Source: DATKUC01 sp964553615 (GTDB lineage: Bacteria; Spirochaetota; Spirochaetia; DSM-27196; DATKUC01). Taken from it: a stretch of 64,000 nt of DNA. The notes below the pieces were generated by a model, which worked only from the letters and a program-made list of their open reading frames with translations, made no database searches and was not told where the DNA came from. Below are positions 9,070-17,295 of this stretch, piece after piece. How positions within the stretch are numbered: position 1 is the first letter of the stretch; the number at the start of each line of letters is the position of its first letter. Location of the stretch: assembly GCA_964553615.1 (NCBI GenBank), contig CAZKMA010000007.1, forward strand, positions 1 to 64,000, written 5' to 3'. The position numbers and the translations under genes were made by a program.

Positions 9070-9186
9070 CCTCTCACTCCCTTATTTAATAACTTTACGC
9101 GTTAGTTTATCAGTCAGATCAACGAATCGGTCTTTTTTATCATAGATTGTTATCATATACAGTATTGGGTGATATACTGCAGTCAT
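9070..9186. promoter_or_regulatory. Divergent control region between nagBA and the ROK regulator
   Basis: A 117-nt AT-rich intergenic region holds several repeat elements. There is a direct repeat TTATCATA at 9137-9144 and 9150-9157. A perfect inverted repeat CAGTAT/ATACTG lies at 9160-9165 and 9174-9179 with an 8-nt spacer. An imperfect dyad is centred on ACGCGT near 9097-9102, with flanking TAATAAC and GTTAGTTTA. These are plausible operators for the adjacent ROK protein. The CAGTAT/ATACTG repeat overlaps the alternative GTG start at 9169, which supports using the ATG at 9187 for the regulator. Confidence 0.5.
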
Positions 9187-10395
9187 ATGAAACGAATGAC
9201 CTTGCTTTCGGTCATTGACCGAGTTCATGACGGTACCCGTTGTCGGATGAAGGACCTGGAAAAGGCCCGAGTATTTCACCACGTCTGCGTCCGATCGGCT
9301 GCGAGCCGGAAAGAAATAGTCATTGCACTCAAGATGCGCCCTACAAGCGTTTCCAACATGGTCAACGAGCTCCTCGGTCAGGGATTGCTGATGAACGGCG
9401 ATGCCGTTCCGCAGATAGGCAAGGGGCGTCCGGAAATTCGGCTTCTTCCAAACCTTGACCGCTTTTCTGCCGTCGCCATCTATGGTCGGTCTCAGGAAAT
9501 ACGGGTTGCGGCGATCAACTTCGGCGAAAACATCCTGTACGAGCAGACCTTGAGTTTTCCGGGCAACGCAACGAACTCGACCATTTCTCGCGGACTTCGA
9601 AGCGCTGTACAGTCGACCTGCGATGCTGTTGGCGACGAGACTGAGTTGATCGGCCTCGGCCTCTCGTTGTTCGGCCTTGTAGACGGCAGTCGGAACCAGT
9701 GGATGTTGAGCTCTCGCTGGCCCCGTTTGAAAAACCTCGAACTTGAGTTCCTGCTCCCGACTTCGCGCATGGAAATCCTTACACAACGGACGCTCGATTC
9801 GGAATTGAACTACATGCTCCTGCGTAATCCCGAATATCGGTCGGGTGGAACAGTCATGATCCACTGGGGATATGGGATTGGCGCCTCGTACTCGAGGGAT
9901 GGAAGGGTCCTTCGCTCGGGACTCGGAACGTTTGGCGAGATCGGACATCTGCCAATGGCTGTCGAGCGGGATATTCCCTGTCAGTGCGGCAGCCGTGGCT
10001 GCCTCGAGACAGTTGCGGCGCTCTGGAAGCTCCTTCCAGCAATCCGGGCGAAGTTTTCCGATGTGGAAGAAGACGAGACCGCCCTGGGCGAACTTCTTTC
10101 AACGGAACGACCTGCGGATGTGCCGGGAGTGGAAGAGGCGGTAACCTACATGGCTCGTGCTCTTGCTACAATCTACACGGTGCTGTATCCGGACCGTGTG
10201 GTAATCTACGGCCCGTTCACGCAGAACAAATATCTTGTCAAAGATCTCACTGATCAGGCGCGGAACCTGCTTCAGCCTTTTTCTCGTACTCGTTTTCGGC
10301 TGGACGTCCGTTCGGTCGGACCCGATTCGGCCGCAATCGGATGTACGGCTCCTCTGTTCTACCGCCGGATGCGGGAAGAGCTGACAGCTTTGTAG
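9187..10395 (+). CDS. ROK family transcriptional regulator (NagC-like)
   Basis: DNA-binding repressor of the ROK family, 402 residues. An N-terminal winged helix-turn-helix (residues about 17-70; RKEIVIALKMRPTSVSNMVN is the recognition region) precedes a sugar-kinase-like ROK domain. The zinc/consensus signature FGEIGHLPM...CQCGSRGCLE is intact. The kinase catalytic aspartate context is not recognisable, fitting a regulator rather than a sugar kinase. It faces nagBA, so it probably responds to amino-sugar phosphates and represses that operon. A GTG at 9169 is an alternative start; neither start has a good Shine-Dalgarno. A long hairpin covers its stop codon. Confidence 0.85.
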   Translation: MKRMTLLSVIDRVHDGTRCRMKDLEKARVFHHVCVRSAASRKEIVIALKMRPTSVSNMVNELLGQGLLMNGDAVPQIGKGRPEIRLLPNLDRFSAVAIYGRSQEIRVAAINFGENILYEQTLSFPGNATNSTISRGLRSAVQSTCDAVGDETELIGLGLSLFGLVDGSRNQWMLSSRWPRLKNLELEFLLPTSRMEILTQRTLDSELNYMLLRNPEYRSGGTVMIHWGYGIGASYSRDGRVLRSGLGTFGEIGHLPMAVERDIPCQCGSRGCLETVAALWKLLPAIRAKFSDVEEDETALGELLSTERPADVPGVEEAVTYMARALATIYTVLYPDRVVIYGPFTQNKYLVKDLTDQARNLLQPFSRTRFRLDVRSVGPDSAAIGCTAPLFYRRMREELTAL

Positions 10396-10406
10396 CTGGC
10401 AGCTCT
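10377..10406. repeat. Long hairpin across the stop codon of the ROK gene
   Basis: Two 13-nt arms (10377-10389 and 10394-10406) pair at 12 of 13 positions around a TTGT loop. The TAG stop of the ROK gene (10393-10395) is at the loop edge. No T-tract follows on either strand. It lies in the 28-nt convergent junction with the Gfo/Idh gene, so it may insulate or stabilise the two converging transcripts. Confidence 0.6.
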
Positions 10407-10423
10407 GATGCCCACGGCGGGAA

Positions 10424-11632
10424 TCATGTTTGTCGCTCGCTGTCTTCGAGGACTACCTCTTTTCCACTCTGTTCTGCGGACAGGTACGCACCGTATATCA
10501 CGTCCACCGTGTCGTACCCGAGTTCGGCATAGGAGATTGAAGCTGACCCTGTCTCCATCTCCGAATAGAATGACGAAAGTTCCTGAATGTAGCCGTTCAT
10601 CCAGTTCTCATCCGGTGCCGGCTGCATCCACCCCTGTCTGGTACCGATCTTCTCGACGACGTAGATGTCCTGAAACTGACTCTCCTCGGGGTTGTAGCTT
10701 TGAATCGCGTCTATCGGGTTGATGTTGCACCTGGTCCGATGGTTATTCGCGAACACCTCGAGCCAGTTGTGAACACCACCCATGACGATTTCCGAGCAGA
10801 ACACGTCGGCAATGGTGCCGTCGGTGAATGTAATGTGAACCATGCCGAAGTCTTCAACATCCGTGTATTCGGTTCGCAGAAAGCCTCGATCATCGTAGGA
10901 AGGGAGCCGTGTGAGCTCGTGGACTCGGGACGTAACAGTGCGCGGACGAACAGGCCCTGTACCGCGTGCTATCCCTTCGATTCGTTTCATGTACAGCACC
11001 GTGGTAATGGGATGCGTTCCTTTTCCCATTATTGATCCACCGCCGGCGGATTTCCATACGCCGTATGTTGGTGAGTGCGATCCGGAGTGAGCCTCCTCCG
11101 CGATCATCCAGAGTATCTGTCCACGGGTTTTGCGGAGAATTTCAACCTCTTTCTGCACGACCGGAGTGAATATCCAGTTTTCCGCATAAAATAACTGTGC
11201 CGTGCTGGCGCGCTCCGCCTCCACAATACGCCGCGCGCTTGCACGTGCTTCGCGGCGCATTACGTCTTTCGGGAAACTGTTGCCGGCAAAATCGGCGTCA
11301 TCCGATGGTCCGAAATACCCGGTAAACGGCTTTTCCAGTATGACGTTGACGTTGCGCTCGAGCGCACGAACCGCGACGCGTTCGTGCTGAGAAGCAGGGG
11401 CACACACGTGAACAACGTCCACCCGGTCCAGTAGTCTATCCAGAGAATCGCACGCTTCCATCCGAGCCCCGGACAGCGCCCGTTCGTTACAGGCGGCGGC
11501 AAATTTCTGTCGGTGTTCGGGTTGCGGCGAATACACCGCAACCGGGGCAACCTTGCCGCCGAGCCCGGCTTCGAGAGACTCGAGGTGAAACATTGCCGCA
11601 AAACCTGAACCGACGAAACCGCATCGCTTCAT
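10424..11632 (-). CDS. Gfo/Idh/MocA family oxidoreductase
   Basis: NAD(P)-dependent sugar or inositol dehydrogenase family member, 402 residues. The N-terminal Rossmann domain starts MKRCGFVGSGFAAMFHLESL; VHVCAPASQH and VILEKPFTGY give the family's EKP motif. The C-terminal domain contains GGGSIMGKGTHPITTVLYM, where the His is the likely catalytic residue. Its start overlaps the tctA stop as ATGA, so it is the last gene of the Tct operon. That suggests it oxidises the imported substrate or a derivative; the substrate itself is unknown. Confidence 0.87.
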   Translation of the reverse strand: MKRCGFVGSGFAAMFHLESLEAGLGGKVAPVAVYSPQPEHRQKFAAACNERALSGARMEACDSLDRLLDRVDVVHVCAPASQHERVAVRALERNVNVILEKPFTGYFGPSDDADFAGNSFPKDVMRREARASARRIVEAERASTAQLFYAENWIFTPVVQKEVEILRKTRGQILWMIAEEAHSGSHSPTYGVWKSAGGGSIMGKGTHPITTVLYMKRIEGIARGTGPVRPRTVTSRVHELTRLPSYDDRGFLRTEYTDVEDFGMVHITFTDGTIADVFCSEIVMGGVHNWLEVFANNHRTRCNINPIDAIQSYNPEESQFQDIYVVEKIGTRQGWMQPAPDENWMNGYIQELSSFYSEMETGSASISYAELGYDTVDVIYGAYLSAEQSGKEVVLEDSERQT

Positions 11633-13164
11633 GGGTGTTGTTCCCGGCGCGGCAGCAAGCTGCGAAAGAGAGCCACAATCTGCCCGACGAGGTGTTCAAA
11701 CCATTTCATGCGGCTGAAGATCGTGAGCATGGTAATGATAGCAAGCGCCAGGCAGATTGGCCGGGTCAGGAACGGCAGCAGATTGCCGTCCGAGAGGATC
11801 AGTGCCCGCCGAAGGTTCTTGTCGAGAATATCGCCGAGAATGATGCCGAGCACGAGAGGCGCAATCGGATACTCCATTTCGCGCATCAGGTAACCGATAA
11901 TTCCGAATACGACCATCACACCAACGTCGAACATCCGTCCCTGGATTGCGAAAGAACCGACCACGCACAGGGTAAAGACGATGGGCATCAGCTTCTCCCG
12001 TGGAACCATGAGGATCTTCACGAGAGGTCGCACGAGAGCGAGGCCGAGGATAAACATGGCGACGGTTCCGAGCAGTACCATCGCAACGACTTGATACACG
12101 AAGCCAGGAAACTCGATCATGATGAGAGGACCGGGGCGTACGCCGTGGATGAACATTGCGGCAAGGAGTACCGCAGCAGGCGCGCTCCCGGGGATTGCAA
12201 GAGAGAGGACCGGGATCATTGCTCCTGCAACAGCAGAGTTGTTGCCGGTTTCGGCCGCGAGCAGGCCCTCAACCTCGCCGGTACCGAATTTATCCTTGTT
12301 CTTGCTGCCGCGTCGTGCGAGATCGTAGGAGACCCACGCAGCAATGTCTTCTCCGACTCCGGGGACTGCACCGATGAAGGTTCCTACAACGCCGGAGCGA
12401 ATGATGGTCTTCCAGTATTTTGTTATGTCAGACAGACGCGGAATGACCCGTTCGATCTTCGTATCGATCAGCTCATAGTGTGGCTGTTTCATTACCGTAA
12501 TGATTTCGGCGAATCCAAACGCTCCCACCATTGCCGGTATCAGGGCAATCCCCCCGGATAACGCGACAGAATTGAACGAGAACCGCACATACGCGTGGAT
12601 TCCTTCCATTCCGATCATGGCGACGAACAGGCCGAAAAATCCGGCAATCCACCCCTTCAACGGATCTTTCGGTGCGGTGAGATTCCCGCAGATGACAATG
12701 CCGAAGATCGCGAGCCAGGTGAATTCGAAGGATTTGAAGTTCAATGCCGCGTCGCCGATCAGCGGTGTGAAGAATGCGAGAAACAGCATTCCAATGACCG
12801 ATCCAATGAACGAACCGGTCGTTGCTATACCGATTGCACGTCCGGCTCGTCCCTGTTTGGCAAGTGGGTACCCCTCAAGCGTTGTGGCTGCATTTGCCGG
12901 AGTGCCGGGTATGTTGAGCAGTATTGCGCTTCGGCTGCCGCCGTAGATAGCGCCAATATACATGCACATCAAAATGAGAACTGCGTTGTCGGCTGCCATC
13001 TTGAATGTGAGCGTCGTCATGAGCGCCACTCCCATTGTTGCAGTCAGACCAGGGAGCATACCGACGATAATGCCAAGCTGAGTGGCCCACAGCACATCGA
13101 AGAGGGTTCTGAAGTTCATGAAACCGAGAAGTCCCTCACCGAGGAGTCGAATTCCTTCTAACAT
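11629..13164 (-). CDS. tctA: Tripartite tricarboxylate transporter, large permease TctA
   Basis: Large membrane subunit of a TTT-family secondary transporter driven by ion gradients and served by a periplasmic binding protein. The 511 residues form about 12 hydrophobic segments. Family motifs are GMLPGLTATMGVALMTTLTF near the N terminus, LNIPGTPANAATTLEGYPLA, and GAVPGVGEDIAAWVSYDLAR. AAGGGGG precedes the start. Gene order is tctC-tctB-tctA, with 13 nt to tctB and a 4-nt overlap with the downstream dehydrogenase. Substrates of this family range from citrate to aromatic and sugar acids. Confidence 0.94.
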   Translation of the reverse strand: MLEGIRLLGEGLLGFMNFRTLFDVLWATQLGIIVGMLPGLTATMGVALMTTLTFKMAADNAVLILMCMYIGAIYGGSRSAILLNIPGTPANAATTLEGYPLAKQGRAGRAIGIATTGSFIGSVIGMLFLAFFTPLIGDAALNFKSFEFTWLAIFGIVICGNLTAPKDPLKGWIAGFFGLFVAMIGMEGIHAYVRFSFNSVALSGGIALIPAMVGAFGFAEIITVMKQPHYELIDTKIERVIPRLSDITKYWKTIIRSGVVGTFIGAVPGVGEDIAAWVSYDLARRGSKNKDKFGTGEVEGLLAAETGNNSAVAGAMIPVLSLAIPGSAPAAVLLAAMFIHGVRPGPLIMIEFPGFVYQVVAMVLLGTVAMFILGLALVRPLVKILMVPREKLMPIVFTLCVVGSFAIQGRMFDVGVMVVFGIIGYLMREMEYPIAPLVLGIILGDILDKNLRRALILSDGNLLPFLTRPICLALAIITMLTIFSRMKWFEHLVGQIVALFRSLLPRREQHP

Positions 13165-13177
13165 TCACAGGCCCCCT

Positions 13178-13699
13178 TCATCCCGGTAGACTCACGAGAA
13201 ACAGGTATCTGAATACGCCGGTTACCGCCGCAGAAGTCAGGACGCCGGTGAGGACGGCAAGCAGGATTGTCTTCCACTGACCGGAAATCGGCACATGCAG
13301 TTTTACGTCGAAGACAATGACGAATGAGACAACGTAGATTGCCGTTGCCAGCTCGTATGGCATCCGTCCGAGGATGCCGAGCGCGTAGCCGATGCTGAGG
13401 CCCACGGTGAGGAGGAGCCGCCTGCTTTCGGCGCTGCGAAAGAACCCTGCTACCGAAGTCCGGTTAATGCCCAGGCTGTAGCCACGGTGGAGGATCGACC
13501 TGATTAAAAGTACTGCACCAAGGAGTGCAATGAGTCCACCGAGAAATCCCGGCACTATTCCGGGAGCCGAGTAGGGGTTTACCCCCCGATCCGCAAATGT
13601 GGGCATCCCGACAGAGTTGATGAGCACGGCTGCACCAAAAATGATGAGGACGATCGAAGTGACAAAGTCAGCCCGGGGAAGGTTTTCAGCCTTCACCAT
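13178..13699 (-). CDS. tctB: Tripartite tricarboxylate transporter, small permease TctB
   Basis: Small membrane subunit of the TTT transporter, 173 residues with four hydrophobic segments: near residues 10-28, 45-68, 92-115 and 118-165. Sequence is poorly conserved in this family, so the call rests on size, topology and position between tctC and tctA. A strong AAGGAGGTG lies only 3-4 nt before the ATG; the GTG one codon later would have better spacing. The 84-nt gap to tctC contains a strong hairpin. Confidence 0.88.
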   Translation of the reverse strand: MVKAENLPRADFVTSIVLIIFGAAVLINSVGMPTFADRGVNPYSAPGIVPGFLGGLIALLGAVLLIRSILHRGYSLGINRTSVAGFFRSAESRRLLLTVGLSIGYALGILGRMPYELATAIYVVSFVIVFDVKLHVPISGQWKTILLAVLTGVLTSAAVTGVFRYLFLVSLPG

Positions 13700-13715
13700 C
13701 CACCTCCTTACTGAA

Positions 13716-13744
13716 GACGGGTACCAGGATGGCCGGTACCCGTC
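13716..13744. repeat. Perfect 10-bp hairpin between tctC and tctB
   Basis: Arms GACGGGTACC (13716-13725) and GGTACCCGTC (13735-13744) pair perfectly with a 9-nt loop. On the transcribed (-) strand no T-run follows, so it is more likely an mRNA-stabilising or partial-termination stem than a full terminator. That would allow the binding-protein gene tctC to be expressed above the membrane subunits. Confidence 0.65.
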
Positions 13745-13783
13745 GTTTTGTCTGATTCTCTCGAATTGCGGAGCTCAGCAGGG

Positions 13784-14806
13784 CTACGGGCGGGGGATAC
13801 CGATCGTTTCGGGCGAAATCTTTGCTTTGCCGCCGTCGTAGTAGTTCCAGACTACCTGCTGAAGGTAAGGGAATACCTGCTTCCGCGCCGCATCGCCCCA
13901 CGCCGGGTCGAATACCGCGCCACGGGAGCTGGCATAATCGGTGATCTTCTGCGAATTCTTGATTGCGGTGTCCCAGATTGCCCCGACCGTGTCTATGACC
14001 TCTTTCGGAACATCCTTCGGAATGAAGATCCCGAAATAGTTCGGTGCGGGCTTGAAGTCAGGTATCCATTTGGTCACCGGTTCAATGGTTCCATATCCCT
14101 TCAACTCGAGCGGTTTGCTATCCAGCACTGCGAGTGCCCGGAGCCTGCCGCCCTTGAGCATGTCCGCCTCTTCGACCGCGAGCTGAGTGGTAACTTCTGT
14201 TTCACCGGCAACAGTGGCGATTACGGCAGGGTTTCCGCCATCGTAGGTGACATGCTTGTAGGAGATGTTGGTGTACTTCCGGATTGCCTCGATAGCATTG
14301 TGCCCTGCGGAGAGCTGCCCTGCAGTGGCCACCGGTATCTCACCGGGCTTGGCCTTGAATGCAGCAAGGAGATCCCCAAAAGTCTTGTACGGCGCATCCT
14401 TGTTCACCGCGACTACTGAAACATTCGCCACGTCGGTGAAAATTGCCCAGTCATCCAGGGTCGTATCCAGCAGTCCGAGCACTTTGTACCCGCCGAGGTC
14501 TGCTACGGCACCTGCGGTCCACATGTATCCGTCGTGCGGGGAGTCAATAACGCTCTTCGTCCCGACGGACCCGGATGCGCCCGGTTGGTTTACAATGACG
14601 ATCTTCTGGCCGAGTGGTCCCTCGAGCTCACCTGCGACCAGACGGGTAATCTGATCTGTTGAGCCTCCGGCACCCCACGGGACGATAATTGTGACCGGTT
14701 TTGCGGGTTTCCATGCCCCGCCTGCAGTCTGCTCCTTTGTACCAGTTGCAAAAACGATTGATGCGCCAAGGAGAAGGACGATCAGTAGCGAAAACGTCTT
14801 TCTCAT
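13784..14806 (-). CDS. tctC: Tripartite tricarboxylate transporter substrate-binding protein TctC
   Basis: Periplasmic solute receptor of the Bug/TctC family, 340 residues. A signal peptide (MRKTFSLLIVLLLGASIVFA) is followed by TGTKEQ, a style common in spirochaetal binding proteins. There is no lipobox Cys. Mature landmarks are PVTIIVPWGAGGSTDQITR and GQKIVIVNQPGASGSVGT, the substrate-binding loops of Bug proteins. The frame is open 23 codons further upstream, but AAGGAGC sits 7 nt before the ATG at 14806. A good promoter precedes it, so tctCBA can be transcribed separately from the upstream aldolase and epimerase genes. Confidence 0.94.
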   Translation of the reverse strand: MRKTFSLLIVLLLGASIVFATGTKEQTAGGAWKPAKPVTIIVPWGAGGSTDQITRLVAGELEGPLGQKIVIVNQPGASGSVGTKSVIDSPHDGYMWTAGAVADLGGYKVLGLLDTTLDDWAIFTDVANVSVVAVNKDAPYKTFGDLLAAFKAKPGEIPVATAGQLSAGHNAIEAIRKYTNISYKHVTYDGGNPAVIATVAGETEVTTQLAVEEADMLKGGRLRALAVLDSKPLELKGYGTIEPVTKWIPDFKPAPNYFGIFIPKDVPKEVIDTVGAIWDTAIKNSQKITDYASSRGAVFDPAWGDAARKQVFPYLQQVVWNYYDGGKAKISPETIGIPRP

Positions 14807-14845
14807 GCGAACGCTCCTTTTTTGGAAATAGCGGTATATGGTCTC

Positions 14846-14901
14846 ATTATAAGCGCAGTTTCCGTAATTCCGCAATGATTTTTTACTACGATATGTTATT
14901 A
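14846..14901 (-). promoter_or_regulatory. tctC promoter with upstream motif
   Basis: On the - strand, TTGCGG (14875-14870) and TATAAT (14851-14846) are separated by 18 nt. The sequence TAATAACATA (14901-14892) lies 16 nt upstream of the -35 element. The same 10-mer occurs upstream of the promoter of the first gene of this cluster. Confidence 0.6.
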
Positions 14902-14922
14902 AATATCGGCAGGCGCGATCCG

Positions 14923-15975
14923 CTACGCCTCAAGCCATGAATCTCGGTGTTGTTCAACAAAGAGCCGGTCAGATAGCTCGGGATGGGATACAAGTACCCG
15001 CTCTATCTCTTCCCGCTGACCCGGCGAAAGGACTTCTGCCGGGTCCAGACACCGTGTGCTGCCAAGCAGCCCGGCTCGGAACAGAACTTCATGAATACCG
15101 GGAATGCAGCCGGCAAATCCATTTGCGGCGTCGAAAATTGCCGCGTTTGCGTCAGTCAATGCACTTGCAGAATCCAGGAGAGACATCGGGACCGTCTCCC
15201 TCGAGGCATGGAGGGCGGCAATACTGTTGAAGAGTTCAACCGCTTTCTGCGTCCACACGCTCCACTGTCCGAGCAATCCGCCGACAAACCGGATGGTTTT
15301 CCGTCCCCGGGGAGTGGTGAATGTGTACCGGGAGAGGAGGTCGCTCACAATTGTGTCGTCGTTCCCGGTGTACGCGAACACCTCCTGCTCCCGGTTGCCA
15401 TCGACGATTGCGCGCAGTACATCGATGGTTGCATATCGATCAAACGGCGCCGCCTTCACCGCCACAAGTTCGGGTATCTGCATGAGCGACCGCCAGAATG
15501 CGTATGAAAGACGCCTTCCCCCGACCGCCGGTTGGAGATAGAACCCGAAAACAGGCATAACCGCCGCAACCTTCCGGCAGTGTTCTGTAAGTTCTCCGAT
15601 TGTCGCGTCATTCAATCCGCCGAGGCTGAGAAGCACCGCATCATACCCTCTGTCACGGGCGAACGATGCTTCGTATATGGCTTGATTGGTCGGGCCGCAC
15701 ACCCCGGCAATCCTGAATAGCCTTCCCGGCAACCTTTCAATTTCTTCGGCACAGAACTGAAGGACCGTCTCGAACAAACGATGCGTCGGGTTCCGGATTG
15801 CAAACTGTGTGGTGTGCACTCCTACGGCAATGCCCGCACAGCCCGAGGCCCCATAGTACCGGATGAGTGCTCGCTGATGTCGAGTATCCAGCTGTCTCTC
15901 CGGGTCGAGCGCAAGCGGCATTGCCGGAATTACCCCGCCGCGAGATGCAAGCGCGCGTGTTTCGTCCAGATTCAT
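14923..15975 (-). CDS. Dihydrodipicolinate synthase (DapA) family aldolase
   Basis: Class I pyruvate-type aldolase of the DapA/NanA superfamily, 350 residues. Family features are GGVIPAMPLALD at the start of the barrel, YYGASGCAGIAVGVHT in place of the usual TGE loop, and LVAVKAAPFDRYAT carrying the Schiff-base Lys. The substitution of the TGE loop suggests a substrate other than aspartate semialdehyde. Its place between an epimerase-like gene and Tct transport genes fits cleavage or dehydration of an imported sugar acid. The ATG at 15975 follows GAGAGG by 7-8 nt and starts 16 nt after the upstream gene ends. Confidence 0.83.
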   Translation of the reverse strand: MNLDETRALASRGGVIPAMPLALDPERQLDTRHQRALIRYYGASGCAGIAVGVHTTQFAIRNPTHRLFETVLQFCAEEIERLPGRLFRIAGVCGPTNQAIYEASFARDRGYDAVLLSLGGLNDATIGELTEHCRKVAAVMPVFGFYLQPAVGGRRLSYAFWRSLMQIPELVAVKAAPFDRYATIDVLRAIVDGNREQEVFAYTGNDDTIVSDLLSRYTFTTPRGRKTIRFVGGLLGQWSVWTQKAVELFNSIAALHASRETVPMSLLDSASALTDANAAIFDAANGFAGCIPGIHEVLFRAGLLGSTRCLDPAEVLSPGQREEIERVLVSHPELSDRLFVEQHRDSWLEA

Positions 15976-15991
15976 ACGCAGGCCTCTCTTT

Positions 15992-17032
15992 TCAGTACAC
16001 ACCGCCGGTCTGTTCGAAGTGCGTCGGCTTGTTCCAGCTTTCGAGTCCTGCTCGAATCCAGGCGGCAGTCCACTCAACCATAGTCAGAAGCGGTACCGAT
16101 GGATATCCAAACAGTGCATTTGCCTGAGCCGAATCGGAAAGATACGACGTTTCGCCCTCGGCCCCGTCATAGATCGGCTTCTTTCCGAACAGCGCACCGA
16201 ATCGATCCGCAAGGGACCTTACCGAAGCGGTTTCCGGACCGGTAACATTGATGGGAGCGGGAGGAGATGAAGCAAGACCGAGACAGAGAATTGCCCGCTC
16301 AACTGCGTCTCCCTGCCAGATGACGTTCACCATTGCCGAGCGTAGCGATATCGGGCGCTCTTCGATCACCGCTCGTGCAATGTCATGCAGGACACCGTAC
16401 CGCAGGTCCACGGCGTAATTCAGCCGGAAAAAGCAGATTCGGGTACCGTTCAGGTTGCTGAAACGGGTGAAGATGCGTTCGCGGGCCACCGCCGACTGTG
16501 CGTATTCACCAACTCCTTCCAGCGGATCCCCTTCACGTGAACCGCCGGAGGAAGGACTCTGCAGGGCATAGACGCAACCCGTAGAGAACACGACGATAGA
16601 ACTCGAGCCGAATCGTTCACACACGTGAACGGGAGCCACAACGTTTGCAGCCCAGGTTTCCTCCTCGGCGCCGCTTGTTCCGAACTTTCGTCCGGCCATG
16701 TAGATGATATTCGGTGCCACCGGAAGACGATCTACTGCGGCACGATCAGTCAGATCACATTGAATTGTCGCAATATGCTCGAGATCGAACGGCTCCCGGC
16801 TCTCCTTCTGAGAGAAACGGGAAACCGCCGTAACCCGGGCCCCGGAGCCAATGGCGTCCAGAGTTCGCTGTGCGGTCCGCGCAACGTGGTATCCGATTTT
16901 GCCGCCGGCGCCCAGAACAAGAATGTCTCCGGGATGGCGTGCAAGAAGATCCTCCAGACGCGTGGTTGGACGGGTCATTCGTTCTTCGAGTGTTTCGATG
17001 TCGGGAAATGGAGAGTATTCTGCTGTGGCCAC
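15992..17032 (-). CDS. NAD-dependent epimerase/dehydratase family protein
   Basis: Extended SDR-like protein, 346 residues. DILVLGAGGKIGYHVART is the NAD-binding glycine motif, with IIYMAGRKFGTSG and VVFSTGCVYAL following. At the expected YxxxK site the sequence is EYAQSAVARERIF: the Tyr is present but the Lys is not, so catalysis is atypical. A leading segment (FPDIETLEERMTRPT) resembles N termini of related proteins, supporting the GTG start at 17032. A promoter with a predicted start point near 17034 would make that nearly leaderless; ATG 16978 is the alternative. First gene of the - strand catabolic cluster. Confidence 0.78.
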   Translation of the reverse strand: MATAEYSPFPDIETLEERMTRPTTRLEDLLARHPGDILVLGAGGKIGYHVARTAQRTLDAIGSGARVTAVSRFSQKESREPFDLEHIATIQCDLTDRAAVDRLPVAPNIIYMAGRKFGTSGAEEETWAANVVAPVHVCERFGSSSIVVFSTGCVYALQSPSSGGSREGDPLEGVGEYAQSAVARERIFTRFSNLNGTRICFFRLNYAVDLRYGVLHDIARAVIEERPISLRSAMVNVIWQGDAVERAILCLGLASSPPAPINVTGPETASVRSLADRFGALFGKKPIYDGAEGETSYLSDSAQANALFGYPSVPLLTMVEWTAAWIRAGLESWNKPTHFEQTGGVY

Positions 17033-17040
17033 GACTAGAG

Positions 17041-17091
17041 ATTCTACGACCGTATTCTCGCGCCGTCAATTAAAAACGTACTATGTTATTA
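17041..17091 (-). promoter_or_regulatory. Promoter of the epimerase/aldolase genes with upstream motif
   Basis: On the - strand, TTGACG (17069-17064) and TAGAAT (17046-17041) are separated by 17 nt. TAATAACATA (17091-17082) lies 12 nt upstream of the -35 element, matching the motif upstream of tctC. The rest of this 263-nt divergent region, up to 17295, shows no further gene. Confidence 0.6.
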
Positions 17092-17295
17092 GGATTGGAA
17101 ATCCGGCGGATTGGAAAATACCTCCGCAGACCGAGCGGCAAGTTCCCGAAGCCGCCTGCGTGGCGCTCCAGAGTCCGAAGGCACCCCAGGTGGCCCTTGA
17201 TCGGAACTCTTGCTCCCGTCGGCTTGAGCCGGTACACACCACAAACCCGTTCGATTTTCAGTTCGCATATCCGTATCTTGTACGCGGAGAACGGT

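Noticed and set aside
9082..9948. 288-codon open frame on - opposite the ROK regulator
   Set aside because: Covers the divergent promoter and the ROK HTH region; no family features.
11593..12561. 322-codon open frame on + opposite tctA
   Set aside because: His/Asp/Arg-rich composition typical of the antisense of a membrane protein; tctA is unambiguous.
17083..17295. Upstream extension of the FAD reductase frame
   Set aside because: Arg-rich, not part of the fold, and a better RBS and start occur at 17296.
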